Assembly (NCBI GenBank): GCA_012931725.1
Contig: CM022953.1
Location: 29,829,453-29,893,452 of the forward strand
Direction of reading: 5' to 3'
Length of the DNA: 64,000 nt
Source: Litsea cubeba
Taxonomy: Eukaryota; Streptophyta; Magnoliopsida; Laurales; Lauraceae
A program made the position numbers and the translations under genes. Shown piece after piece: positions 34,130 through 45,848 of the stretch (the stretch's first letter is position 1; every line of letters starts with the position of its first letter). Under the pieces are notes generated by a model that did no database searches, was not told where the DNA came from, and worked only from the letters and a program-made list of their open reading frames with translations.

Positions 34130-35300
34130 CTTTTGGATCATAGCAAAAAAAACCTTTGTGAACACGTCACTGTATATAAGAAACACGCATTAGGCAGCTT
34201 GAGGTGAAAGTTTGGATCTCTCATTAGAGGGAAGATGAGCAAAATAGAGACAACCAAAGACTTGCACATGTGAGTAAGATGGCGGTTGACCAAAGAGACA
34301 CTCATATGGTGTAAATTTATGTAAAACATAACTTGGCAATCTGTTGATGAGAGGAATGGCAATATAAGCGGCTTCACTCAAAAAATGAGGTGGGACTTAA
34401 GATTCAACAAGAAGTGTTAAAGTGGTTTCAAGGATGTGCGGATTTTTTCTTTTAGCAATTCCATTTTGTTGAGGTGTATCTGGACAAGATTTTTGGTGAA
34501 TGACGCCTTTATTAGATAAGGAGGAGAATTCAATAGACATGTGTTCTCCTCAGAAATCTGATTTGAGAATTTTGATGTTCTTGTTAAACTGGTTATACAC
34601 TGTATTATAAAATGTTTGAATTATAGAACAGACTTCAAATTTGAGCTGTAAAAAATATATCCATTTGTAACGACAATGGTCATCAATAAACCTAACATAG
34701 TATTTGTACCCAAGTCTACTTAAGTGTGGAGCTAACCCCTAGACATATGAGTAAAATAATATCAAAGGGTGTAGTGGCATGTGAATAATGAACTAGAAAA
34801 AGGTAAAATATGGCCTTTGTTTAGGCTACAGGTTTAGCATTTAGATTTAGCAAGAGAAGAAAGCATTTTATTGTTGACATGACCAAAGTGTTTATGCCAA
34901 ATGGTCCACAAATTATTCGAAACTGTAAAAGAGGAAGCACAAGGAGCGAGGTCCGTTGTACATGAGAAATAGTCTCTCATGTTTACTCCCCATCCCAATC
35001 ACCTTCCCAGTTTGCCATTCCTATACAACACCACCAGAAGAAGAAAAGTTAAACTTGGTATTCATCATCAACCTACAGAACTAAATTTGCAGATAATTTG
35101 GGAACAGAGTAGACATTGGGAAGGGTTAGGGAGGGCTTGGAAGCTCTAAGGTACCAATGCCAAAGATAGACAGATGGTGTCCATTTGCCGTTGTAATCAG
35201 TTCTTGACCGTTGTGAGTTTGTCTGTCCCTTAGGTTGCCTACTGAGGTTATATGGTTTGAGGGTGCCTAAGTCCACAAACCAAGTAGGAGTAATAAATGC
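34130..35300 (-). pseudogene. Copia-C integrase and protease-adjacent remnants
   Basis: Minus-strand SEAAYIAIPLINRLPSY, YECLFGQPPSYSHVQVFGC and FAHLPSNERSKLSP (34381-34190) are the C-terminal integrase block. PNVYSVPKLSANLVL (about 35120-35073) is the usual stretch before the GAG-pre-integrase region. Intervening integrase core is present only as broken pieces. Confidence 0.75.
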
Positions 35301-35541
35301 AGAAAGGGCAGTCGATGAATGGAATGCTGGAGATGTGAGGAATTGTACCGACCATTTACTCCCATGGAAGTAAATGCAGATGAAATAGAGTTGTTAATCA
35401 GCTCTCAGATCTGAGCAAGCATTAGCATCACAATGCCAGAACAAGAGTCTGCAGAATCTGGTAGATTTTGATCTTGTAAAGCACAAACAGTCTGACCTTG
35501 TTTCGGAGGTGGTTCATCTCTTTGGTGGTCTCCTGGTGTAG

Positions 35542-36356
35542 TCAGAAATAAGGTAAACTGTCTTTTGCAGTAATTGCAGAATTGTTTCTTTTGCAATTGC
35601 GAGCCACATGTCCATATCCTTTGCATTCATAGCACTTAACTTGCTGCCCCTGTGCAGTAAGAGGAGCAGTGTCTTCAGATGGAGAAGTAATGAAGGCTTC
35701 AGGTTCCTCTGTTATAAGCTCGTTGTGACGAGAGTCAAATTTCCTCTTGAAGGGCCTCTTGTACACGTGTCAAGATCTGCTGATATTTCTCAATTCGTAA
35801 GAGCACCCGGGACCGACTCGAACTCCGGTTAGAGAGATTCATGCAGAACTTTTGCTTATATGGGACTACTCTTTTAGCTTAAGGGCATGTGGAAGAAGAT
35901 CAGAAGGTCGGAGTGGAGGAGCATGGAATCCTTTTCTGTCCATTGGGTAAGGAATCCACTGTAGTATTCTTGTATTGTTTTATTACCTTGATAGTATTTT
36001 GCCGTCTCAGTGCTCAGATAGAATTTCCTAGCTTTGTTGGTTTGGTGGCATAACTTCATGTGGTTCCACATATCTGAAGCTTTTGTAAAAGCTTGTAGGG
36101 ACAAAGAAAGAGATAGATTTATGGAATTGAGGATCCATATAGCAATCTTGGCATTATTTTTACTTAAGGTTGCAACTGCCTTCTCATCAACCAAGTTAGG
36201 GACTGTGCTGGTACTGTCATTATCAACTGTGGGTTTGAGCTGTGTCCCAGCTAAATAACCCAGCATTCCTTCTCCTTTCACAAAGTTCTTAAGGCGAAAG
36301 GACCATGTCATATATTTCTTTCCATTCAACTCGATTGGAATTACATTGTCCATCAT
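35542..36356 (-). pseudogene. Copia-C gag remnant
   Basis: From an ATG at about 36356: MDNVIPIELNGKKYMTWSFR, GMLGYLAGTQ, AKIAIWILNSI, SDMWNHMKLCHQTNKARKF, IQEYYSGFLTQW. The frame is then lost near 35870. A zinc knuckle, CYECKGYGHVARNC, follows at about 35634-35590 in another frame. Same architecture as the Copia-D and Copia-E gag but clearly diverged. Confidence 0.8.
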
Positions 36357-36419
36357 GAAGATACTATTGATATAAATACAAAAACTGAGGCAACAGAAAA
36401 AATGAACTGCCAAAGATAA

Positions 36420-37256
36420 AGGGCACTGTGTAGTTACGGTAGTTTTGATAAAGAAGCTGACCTGAATTTTAGTTTGGGTTGAACAACAAAGATCTGAGTT
36501 TGCCTATATGAGCTGTAGAGCAGAGATCCGAATTCCTAGGTCCACCTGACCCAAATCGGACATGAATAGTCAGTCCTCTTTTATAAAACCCAAGATGAAG
36601 AGATGAAGAGACACTGTGATGTCCCTTAGACGAAGAAATTGGACTTAGGAAATCCCAGCTTAGAGACTGCTGACATTGATAGGTGATTGATCAACTTGGA
36701 GAATGCCCTCGAACTTGAAGATTGATCAGGCAGAGATATAGATCCTGGCATAGATTGACGAAGTTGATGCGTTGACTAAGGCACAGACGAGAAGTGAAGA
36801 CGCAGCGACGCGAAGACAGTGATGAGCAGCAATATCTACTGAGCTTGCAGATCGAACTTTGAAGAGGAGAAGAATCCCATTGGAGCAGAAGAACCCAAAC
36901 CTCGAGAATATAAGACAGCAGTTGGAAAATGATATTTGAACAGAATCTGGAAGAAGACCCCGGGACGGGTTCTCGCAGTGCTATCGCTGGTCAATTTGAA
37001 GATGAGGAACCCTCGATTCGAATTAGGGCATTCGATCAATCCTAGATGAGATGATTCAAATTGAATCGTCACACCAGTGGCCGAAGAGGAAAAGGTTCGC
37101 ACGATGAGAGGGATGATGTCGAGTAGAAGTTTCTGAGGGAAGTTCTCGACAAACGGATTTGCACGACCAATGAAATCCCTAGGTAGGGATGAACTCTAAG
37201 AGCCAGCAACAAGAAGGTATGAGCCCTTGATTAAAAAAAAAAGTTCTCTGATACTA
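36420..37256 (-). other. Copia-C 5' untranslated leader
   Basis: Non-coding stretch between gag start and primer-binding site, rich in GAT/AAG. The primer site, read on the minus strand, is TAGTATCAGAGAAC just below 37257. No other feature. Confidence 0.55.
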
Positions 37257-37504
37257 TGATAAGATCAGAAAGATTGGAAAATTGGTCTATCCTCTGAGGA
37301 TCAATTCCCACTTTATGATATTAGAGTTGCCAATCTAGGCAATAATTACAGGTTACATGATCTCCTAAATAAGGTAAAAGAATGAACATACAAGTAATGA
37401 TACATGGAAAATACAGCTAATCGACATGTGCACATAACTAGGTAAGACCATGATCAAGCCATGTGGGTCCCATTGTGAGCTTCTTGGTCCACTTGTTTTC
37501 TACA
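37257..37504 (-). repeat. Copia-C 5' LTR
   Basis: 248 bp, TGATAAGA...TTTCTACA on the plus strand. About 15% divergent from its split partner. Confidence 0.85.
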
Positions 37505-37804
37505 CCAAACAGTCCATCATTATGCCTTAAATTGAATTTCAGGGGCTGTTTTGGGAGAATAACATACAACAAGGGGGTTATATGTAAATTTCAGAATACT
37601 TAAAACTCAAAACAGGGCAGCACATGCAAATCAGCTTTAGAGCACTAGTTAATGGGCCATACCAGTCCCAACTCACTTCATTCTATAGTTTGAAAAGGGT
37701 TGTCCATGAGTGTACTTAAAAACCGTTGGATGCATCTCATCAAGAAAGGGCCATGTGGGCTCCACAAGCTGTTTTTTCATATATATATATATATATATAT
37801 ATAT

Positions 37805-37939
37805 GAAGATGCTCCTATGAGAGATATCTCTCACCTTAAATGAGAGATTGGGTGGGCGCCCTCCCATTTAAGTTGTTGGCGGGCCCCCACCCCTATCTCT
37901 CATTTAAGGTGAGAGATATCTCTCATAGGAGCATCTCCC
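37805..37939. mobile_element. Small hairpin MITE inserted in an AT repeat
   Basis: About 135 bp. Ends GAAGATGCTCCTATGAGAG (left) and GGGAGATGCTCCTATGAGAG (right, reverse complement), then continuous identity through the ATATCTCTCACCTTAAATG segment, giving arms over 40 bp and a loop around GGGCGCC. Both sides are ATATATATA, compatible with a 9-bp duplication (Mutator-like) but uninformative in an AT repeat. Confidence 0.75.
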
Positions 37940-38069
37940 ATATATATATATTTGCAATTTCAATGGAGATGTATAAAGAGTTGAAACTCCTATGATAATT
38001 GAAGCTTAAGAAATATCACAGAGATTCATTCCTATGCCTTGACTCGAGAACTAGTAAGGATTGAGAGAT

Positions 38070-38240
38070 TGAGGAAAATGTGAACATAGGATATGAGTGG
38101 GATGGTTGAAGTGGAGACTTGCTTCTAGAGTGCTTTGTGATCGGATCTTATCCGCAAAAGTGAAGGGAGAATGTTACAAGATAGTGATTAGATTTAGACA
38201 TGCTATGGATTATGGAGTGAAATGTTGGCCACTTGCACAA
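38070..38240 (+). pseudogene. RTE-type LINE fragment (RT C-terminal end)
   Basis: One open stretch reads MGWLKWRLASRVLCDR, then KVKGECYKIVIR and MDYGVKCWPL, the C-terminal block of plant RTE RTs (consensus about LKWR..S.VLCDR..P.KLKGKFY..AIRPAMLYG.ECW). Both ends are truncated. Confidence 0.7.
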
Positions 38241-39336
38241 AATGGGTGTAGCAAAGATGGGAATGTTGAGCGCATTGTGGTAAAGCTGGGAAAGATAAAA
38301 TCAGAAATTGCTGGATTTTATGTTGTTTCAAAAATTCTAAAAGAGATTTTTTTTCTTTTTTCAAAAGTGAATTTTGTCTTTTTCTTATTTCTTTTCTTTT
38401 TGAAATGGGTTGTGTTTGTTTTTGGTTTGGGAATGGAGTCTGACATCAGTAAAGAAGAAAAGACTGAGATCTCTTTATTAGAAACTGCTTGGATTTATGC
38501 TTTAAGTAGTTTTGGGCCTTTTGCTACAAACGCTGTGCGCACACGAATCGGGCTTGGCCTGGGATGTTGGGTCCACAAACTTTTAACCAGGCGTGTATCT
38601 GCATGAAATGCACGGTGGGGGCCATGGGACCCATATATACTTATATTGATTTAACAACAGTTTGAAGACATTTATTTTATTTATTTTTTCCCTTTAAGAC
38701 GTTTTCAAACTCATTTACTTTTGCCCCTTTTCTAAATGTTGTGCGAGTACCGCCACAATAATGGTCGTGGGTAATGTGGCCCACTATTGTGTAACGGAAA
38801 CCCAATATAGAATGGGTTGTCCGCTTCCTAACAATAACACATCTTTTGGTGGCAATGTTTATGGGTGATATCAATGTTCTGGTGACTGAAAAACAATGCC
38901 CTTCTTCAACATGAGCAAATATTGGAATCCTTCATTGAAACTTAAGTGTGCGACCTGCTTGAATTTTATGAAAAGCCGTTATATTCTTTTTTTTTTTTTT
39001 TTTGGGGTGTGTGTGTGTGTGTGTGTGTGTGGGGGGGGGGGGACCTTCGCATTGGGTTTCAACTCAAGGGGAACCTTCGCATTGGGTTTCAACTCAAGGG
39101 GTAGAACTTGTTCTAAAGAGTGTCATCACGGGGGAGGAACTTTCGCATTGGGTTTCAACTCAAGGGGTAGAACTTGTTCTAACGAGCATCATCAGGCATG
39201 CTTCGGCTGATTGTTGTTACTGCTGCTGCTCTTCCGTTTAGAGGGCTTGATGGTTTCTGTATCGAGTATTATTGTTACATTTTAATCCGGCAATGCCTCT
39301 CTCTCTCTCTCTCATATATTATAACAATGTGTGCAG
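38241..39336. other. Low-complexity intronic or intergenic stretch
   Basis: Contains a T run, a (GT)n run and a G run (about 38988-39042), then three copies of a 31-bp GAACCTTCGCATTGGG / TTTCAACTCAAGGG unit (39043-39165), two of them extended by TAGAACTTGTTCTAA. A CT run (39297-39313) precedes the AG at 39336. ORFs here are repeat artefacts. Confidence 0.6.
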
Positions 39337-39441
39337 GGTTTCCAACCACGATTACCTTGGATGGCAGTAGTGGTGATGGTGATTATGGTTGTTTTGTTAT
39401 ATATCCGCTCTTCGTTTGTGCCATCACTGGATGTCGTGTGA
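39337..39441 (+). CDS. Candidate terminal exon of the P-loop gene (membrane anchor)
   Basis: After the acceptor GTGTGCAG (to 39336), the phase-0 frame reads GFQPRLPWMAVVVMVIMVV, then LLYIRSSFVPSLDVV and stop (39439-39441). It has one hydrophobic span, as in a C-terminal tail anchor. Phase 0 matches the 20625 exon end. This linkage across 18.7 kb of transposons is inference. In the +2 frame the sequence runs on to 39503, ending RIDWHSIRHMWLG, which also looks protein-like, so a one-base error near 39440 is possible. Confidence 0.45.
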   Translation, partial: GFQPRLPWMAVVVMVIMVVLLYIRSSFVPSLDVV

Positions 39442-39503
39442 GAAGACAGCCTCCAGAAGTCCGCATTGATTGGCATTCCATTCGGCACATGTGGTTGGGT
39501 TGA

Positions 39504-41295
39504 GATGTGAAATATACAAGTGTGGGTGTGTATATATGTGCCTGTGTTTGGGTTATGTACTTGTCAAAAGACTTCAGTTACTGAAAACCATATCTAAATA
39601 TTCGGACTTCTAGTGTACGTACTTTTATGGCAATTTTTTCTTTTCTGTAAATATTATATATAAAATACACGTTAAACCCTTAACTCAGTGAGGATCTTAT
39701 TTCACTGTTGGGTGTATCCTGACCATTTTGTTAGTTCTGGCATGGCGTAGCCGGTTAAGTGTGCAGGTAAGAGGCATGAGGGCTATTGCAGGGGTTCTGT
39801 GAAATGTTAGTGATTACTGTTGGATTCTTCTATTATCATTAAATACTGTTTACAGCTGATAATAATGATACTGTTGTAGAAATTCAAAGGACTACATCTT
39901 GCCAATGTATGAACACGTATTAGATTATGTTGGATTATCATTAGATTAGGAAGATAGTGTGACGTGGAAAGGTCTCGTGGTGGATATGATTTTGCACAAA
40001 ATTCATCTCAATCAGAGAGCATCACAGCCATTGATTTTAGGGGCCTTAGGATGTGTTTGTACAAGGCAAGTTCCACTGAAGCAGGAGAGAATATTTTGGT
40101 TTTTCTTTTCTGCGCATCAAAATTAACGGTGTCTGGTGGAGTCGGATTCAGTGATGAAACTTAGATTTTGAGCTTACTTTTCTCCGCAAGCAATGAAAAC
40201 ATGACGGCAGGTTAAGAGCTATGATGCATAAATATGGCATGGATACGGCAAGCGCACGTCGTAGACACGGTAGGGACACGGATTTTACACATAAAAGGTG
40301 AAGTATCGGATACAATACGACATGATACGTTGTTCATTGGAAGTAGACGTACATAATAAGTCAAGAGGTGGAAACACGACTTCCAGGGAAGTGGAAACGG
40401 TGTTTCTCTAGGAGGCGTTTGTATAATGCCATGGCAGAGGAAACCTGTCTTTCTTCTTCTGTGGCACCCATTTCCTAATTGGGTACGTAGGAAATGCAGA
40501 TCTCTGCCATGAAAATCTAGCACAAAACCACTCTTCCGCTGTACAAACGCCACCTTTAAGTTTTAACAGTTTCTTAACCTTTTCTTTTCCCCTGTTATTC
40601 AATCCATCAGTTTCCCCTGAATTTCAATCATTGGTCAATACAATTCGGATTAATGTTAAACTAGTGTGAGTGCTGGTCTAGGAGATTAATGAGGAGGGTT
40701 AAGTTGATTATAGGGTTTCCCAAGTGACGGTGAAAGAATTACCTTACACATATGCCCCCTTTTGGTATCTCTGAGCAGAACATTAACCATATTTATTACT
40801 TGATCATTCAAAGTGGCATTTGTACAGACTTCTTTATTCGTGCTGTACTTCTATATCAATTTTTATAAAATAAATTATATTTATCAGTAACAGGAATTTT
40901 ATGCTGCATGCATAATCATGAATTTTACAATTTGTTGAGTGGGACACGTTTTATTGCATCGGATTCCAACCTGTGATATACTTTGTGACAGGACTAGGAG
41001 TCGGTGGCAGAGTCGATGGGAAGAAGAAAAATATTTCATGCATTGATTGAGCCCATAACCCATCTTGACCCAACCCAAGTTGCACTCCTAGGATCAACTG
41101 ATGAATGCATAAAAAGCATACCCATGTCACAACATACTACAATTTTGGTACATAACAACTAAAACATTCAACAGGATATCATGACAAGCTCAAGAAACAT
41201 TTTGCTCAAGGAAACCTTTTTGTCTTAGAGGGCAAGCTTTGATTTTGTAATAAACAGCTTCTTATCCAAATCCATCCACTAGTTATGTAACTTAT
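39504..41295. other. Intergenic region between two host genes
   Basis: No coding sequence recognised. An inverted pair of GGCGTTTGTA motifs (about 40415 and 40543) with CATGGCAGAG near each suggests a small, unclassified MITE. GACACG-type words near 40250-40280 resemble the arms of the 5739 transposon. Confidence 0.45.
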
Positions 41296-44027
41296 TCACC
41301 AGATGATCCTCTTGCAAAGCCTGTAACCTGATATAAGAGCGCAAGCCGCTGTGACAAGAAAAGCGGCAACTGACATGATAACCGCTGTAATGGCAACTTT
41401 CTTGAGACTGATCCTTAAGATTTGTCCGATGGAGGGCGCCGATGCTGATGAAGATGATATCAGAAGGTAGGCCATCAACTGTTTACATGCTACAAAGAAT
41501 TCTAGCTCAGAAATTAAGGAAACAGCATTTCTTTCTAGTAATATTGAAGTGGGGTTTCAGTTGGGTCAGGTCCGCTTGGGTGGAGCACTAAAGGTGACAT
41601 TCATAGGGTTAACCTGAACTGCTGAAATCTATTGATTGGGATTGGGTTGATCATGTCAATCAGAACACTAACGAGTAATAAAAGGGGTCCCAGAACCCTT
41701 GATTATCAGGTTTGGTAAGGGTTGAGTTGGCAGATACTAGTGCAGTTAGTCGGGTTAGGTTAGGTTTAGGTCAGACCCGGTCAAGTAGCAAGAATCGACT
41801 TAACCTGAACCCAATTTATTTAATAATTGGGTAAGAATTGTCAGCCCAAACACAGACCAAATATAAAAGGGGTCAACCCGGACCCTCAGTTGGGGGGTTG
41901 TACCAGGGTTGGTTGATGTGGCAGGCTTGTAATTTCCGCTTCTATTCTAAAAATGTAAAATGGGTCAGGTTCAGTTAGGATCCATAGTGTATGCAAATTT
42001 AAGTGTTTGATTGTCAACTGGCACGTTCCTTGGTACACATTCAGGTCCAACATCTACAACGAAGCAAAGGTCTGGACCCATTATTGGACCTGGACTGAAC
42101 CCAGTTCAGGTTTGTATTCAACCCTGAAATGACTTAATTCAATTTCTAATACCACATTAGATGGATGATTGGGCTGTAGTCTGTTAGATTCTAGGTCTTC
42201 GATCCGAAGGCAGGTTTGGATCAAAATCTGGATCAGAAAGTATTTAATATCAATGTTTCAATTTCTACCAGATCCAAAAATATGTTCAATATCCAATTTA
42301 GCATCCCTACCATTGTGCGGGAAAAAAATAAAAGTACTGGTAGTCACAGATGTTGTGTACCTGATCCATGAAGAAGGTGATGTAGTCACATATGTTGTCT
42401 GAAATGTAGCGGCCTCTGAAAGCAATGTCATGTATGCCTTTGAGAAGTTGCAAGGCAGAATAAACAGAAGCTATGATGGATATGCTGAGGCAATACCTGA
42501 TTTACCAAAGGAGGAAATGTTAGCATATATTACTTAGGCTTAAAGTCTTTGTTTTACTTCATTTAAAAAAAATCAGACCTTTTAATTTTTTTTAATAGCT
42601 ATATTCTTTGGTCTTTAATTTTTTTTAAGGACAGAAGCTAGGGACCCTAGAAATGATCAAGTTGAACCGACATTAAGGGGACTACTTTGGCCACGTACCC
42701 ACATGCATGGTGAATATTGAATGAGTAGATGGTTGTTAGGTATGGGTTAAAATCCCAATTCAGTTCATTGATCATTCTGCGGGGGTAGCAATGGGGCGGG
42801 TTTAGTACAGGTCAAGCTAAACCCTGAGTGAACATGCCACGCCCTCAGCCCTCAATCCATGAAGGGTTTATGATTTGTGAAACCAAAATTGCCTCTGGGT
42901 ACTGGTCTTGGGCCTTGATATTAGAAATTCTTTTATTATAAAAACAAATGATCCGGTTCAATGAACTTAACGTGTGATGGTACCGATGGTGCTACAAAAG
43001 GGCCCATGTATGATCAAGTTACCCCCTCAAACAAACTAGCCTCCCACAAATTGACTTAAGCTCAAATCTTACACTCATCCAACTGTTACTGTTGGATTAA
43101 GATTAAAAAAAAAAATGCCTTCAAAAGACATTAAACTTATTGTCCATAGATCAAGGGGTTTGGAACTTTGGATGATCTAATGGAGTTGATATTTTACACA
43201 CCTATATAAGTCTCATTGAGATCTTTCCAATCCCAATTACCATCATGATTGGTATTGCCCTAGGTAGCCCTGTAAAGTTCAACGCACCAATCACAGTTCA
43301 TCGCTCCATATCAAATCTCTTCTTCTAAAATATTATCATATAAAAAAGTAAATTATATATCTTCTATTGCATGCCGGAGGCTTTGAACCACAACTCCTCA
43401 ATTCAACTTTTAAAAATGTCTTATACCTATAATAATCCATTAAAAAGATGTACAGTAAGTATAGAAACCGTTGGTTGGGGTAGAGAAATCCAAACCCGCG
43501 AACTCTGCATTAACCCAATTTGTGTCAAAATCTATAAAAGAGTCAATAGTCGATGTCAGAATATGCCTCTACTAGGAGTGGGTTAGGATGGGTCACCCAT
43601 TAAATCGGACCTTTTGCCATCTTTAATCATATGCCATTGGGTCAAGCACATAAAAATGAACGGCCGGACCCCATATATATATATTATCCTAGGTATTTGA
43701 TTCGGAGGCCCCTCATGTGAAGTTTATGATCATCAAATGAAGCTAAGGCCATGTAAAAATTTAGAGAGAGAGAGAGAGAGAGTACCTAAATTCATGATAG
43801 TGTAAGATGCTGTTATGAGGCACAGGTGCAAATAGAGAGAGGGAAGAGACTACAGAGAAGAGAAAGGCAAAGAAGCGAAGTAAGATGTTGGAGAGGTGGC
43901 CTGTGGGTTGTGAACTCCTCCATCCACCTGAAGAAGCTAGAGAGTTTGTGAAGGGGGACGGCGTTGGCAAAGCCTGTTGTAGAGAGAATGATGGAGAACA
44001 CAGCACTGGTGGCGACACACGAGCCAT
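41296..44027 (-). CDS. CASP-like four-helix membrane protein, three exons
   Basis: Minus strand. Exons 44027-43786, 42496-42361 and 41478-41296 splice with GT/AG introns of 1289 and 882 bp into a 186-aa protein. Exon 1 starts MARVSPPVLCSPSF and holds TM1 (LLRFFAFLFSVVSSLSLF, with the conserved Arg). Exon 2 gives RYCLSISIIASVYSALQLL (TM2) and DNICDYITFFMDQ (start of TM3, with the conserved Asp). Exon 3 gives MAYLLISSSSASA and VAITAVIMSVAAFLVTAAC (TM4), ending CKRIIW. CASP-like proteins are small tetraspanning plasma-membrane proteins related to Casparian strip scaffold proteins; most subfamily roles are unknown. Length and exon plan fit. It looks intact. Confidence 0.88.
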
Positions 44028-45843
44028 TTGTTTACATCATCCCAGCCCTCCTAGATCTCTCCTATCATTTTGTTTCCCATATACAAATAATAGCATTAGC
44101 AGTTGTTAATGATTTAACATAGGATTAATCAACCTTACAAAATGCATGATAAATATAAGGGAGAAAATGGTGGAGCTTAGTGTATGTCTTTTCTTGGTAA
44201 TCGAAATTTCAATGTAACAACTGATTTATAATTGAGGGTATTTATAGCTTTCAAAAGCTACTAAGAAAAAATTTACCAAAAGAAAAAAGTTACTTACAAA
44301 AGGAATTTCATGGATTAGTCACCTGAAAAAAAAATTTCTAATTAAAGACGAAGAGTCGATGGTCAATTTCTAAAAGAATTACAATTTGTCATGTGGGACC
44401 TACTTGTGTTCCTGCCGATCATTGAGTGATAATGCGCTGGAAAGCTCTTATTTTGGATTAGATTTTGGGTGAACAAATTATCCTAATTGGACCACTAACC
44501 ATTGATTTAAGTGCCTTAAAGTTCAATGGTTTTCTAAATTACATTTTTTATGAAATTCAATCCAATGGTGAGTAGAAAAATAAGTATCAAAATAGGTTGA
44601 AACCCATTTTTGGGGGTTTAGTGAGAGCCACCAAATATTAAAAACTTTACCCCATTAGAATCGTGCGACATACCTTCCATACGAAGAATTGTGTCGATAT
44701 ACCTCTCGTTGTTTTTATGAGGTAAAATATAAGCCTCTTATGGTACTTGGATGCATGTAATCATAATGAGATAATGTGACGGAAATATCTCATTTTGGAT
44801 ACCATCTTTGGCAATAAAATCATCAAAACTATTAATTTGGGGCATGCAATCATAAAGGGCCGGATAATGTGATGGAAAGGTTTCATTGTAGATATGATTA
44901 TTGGCAAAAAGATAACCATAATTGGATCGTCAAAGCTATTGATTTTGATGCTTTAGAACTTACTGGATTCTTCTAGATTTTTTGTTCAGTGACATTGAAA
45001 TACAATTACTTAAAAAATAATAAAATAGCCTTTCTTCTTTCACCACAAGATTCTTTGATGAAAAAAAAAATCCAGTCTTAGTGACTATCCATTTAGATCG
45101 AAGAAATACTAAATTTTTTTATCTAATCTTAGTAGAAAATCCCATGATATTAAATGATAAACTGATGATATCTTTGATTTTTTTTATTAAAAAAGAAATA
45201 AAATTGCTTCAAAATCGTGGAAAAATGCTTTTTTTTCTATCATCATAATTAGATTTTTGGAAAACAAAATTTACTCCTTGTGACTACTCAATGATGTCAA
45301 GGAGTTCCTAATTCTGGTTTATATATATATATATATAATAATGTCAGTTGAAAACTTATGATATTATGGGATAAATCCATTTTTCTAATCAGTACCAAAT
45401 TGTAAGTTTTTGTTCCACTACTAATTAACATTTTGAAATCAAAATTCACAATTCATAATCAATCATTAGGACTTCAAATCCAATAAGAAACCAGGATGTC
45501 ATGGTATAAACCCATCATATAGTAGGTTCTAACCCAAGCATAAGATTGTCAATCAAGAAAAAAAGAGCCTAGTTAATTAAGGCTCTATGGTGACATTTTT
45601 TAGTTTTTTCATTAATTAGTAAAAATCGAGTTTAACAGGTATTAATCCATAAAAGTCTCTTTCTCTCAAAAAAATCCATAAAAGTCTCTTAGATATATAA
45701 TTCTCACCCCCTTTTCTCAAGTTTAATGATAAAAATTCATTGTTTGCCTTTTGAATTGTTTTTTTGTTATTTTTGAATATTTAATAGTAACAGTTGGATC
45801 AATGTTAAATTTGAGTTTGCCGACAATTCAAAGGATTAGTGTT
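44028..45843. other. AT-rich intergenic DNA upstream of the CASP-like gene
   Basis: A TATA-like stretch on the minus strand (plus about 44078-44092) lies about 55 bp before the CASP-like ATG (weak). Three diverged copies of a roughly 100-bp motif (TGTGATGGAAA, TTTTGGATA, AACCATAATTGGA) occur near 44430, 44770 and 44865. An (AT)n run is at about 45321-45337. No coding sequence. Confidence 0.5.
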
Positions 45844-45848
45844 AATCA

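Larger units (their letters stand above)
21552..37504 (-). mobile_element. Copia element C, old, outermost of a three-level nest
   Basis: Minus-strand Ty1/Copia element. 5' LTR 37257-37504; primer site TAGTATCAGAG just below 37257; gag, protease, integrase, RT and RNase H remnants between 36356 and 32520; purine tract (minus TTTGAGGGGGAG, at about 32331-32342); 3' LTR split into 21552-21728 and 32259-32330 by Copia-D. Flanks share only CCAA. The LTRs differ by roughly 15% by eye (many substitutions and small indels), far more than D or E, so it is the oldest layer. Confidence 0.9.
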
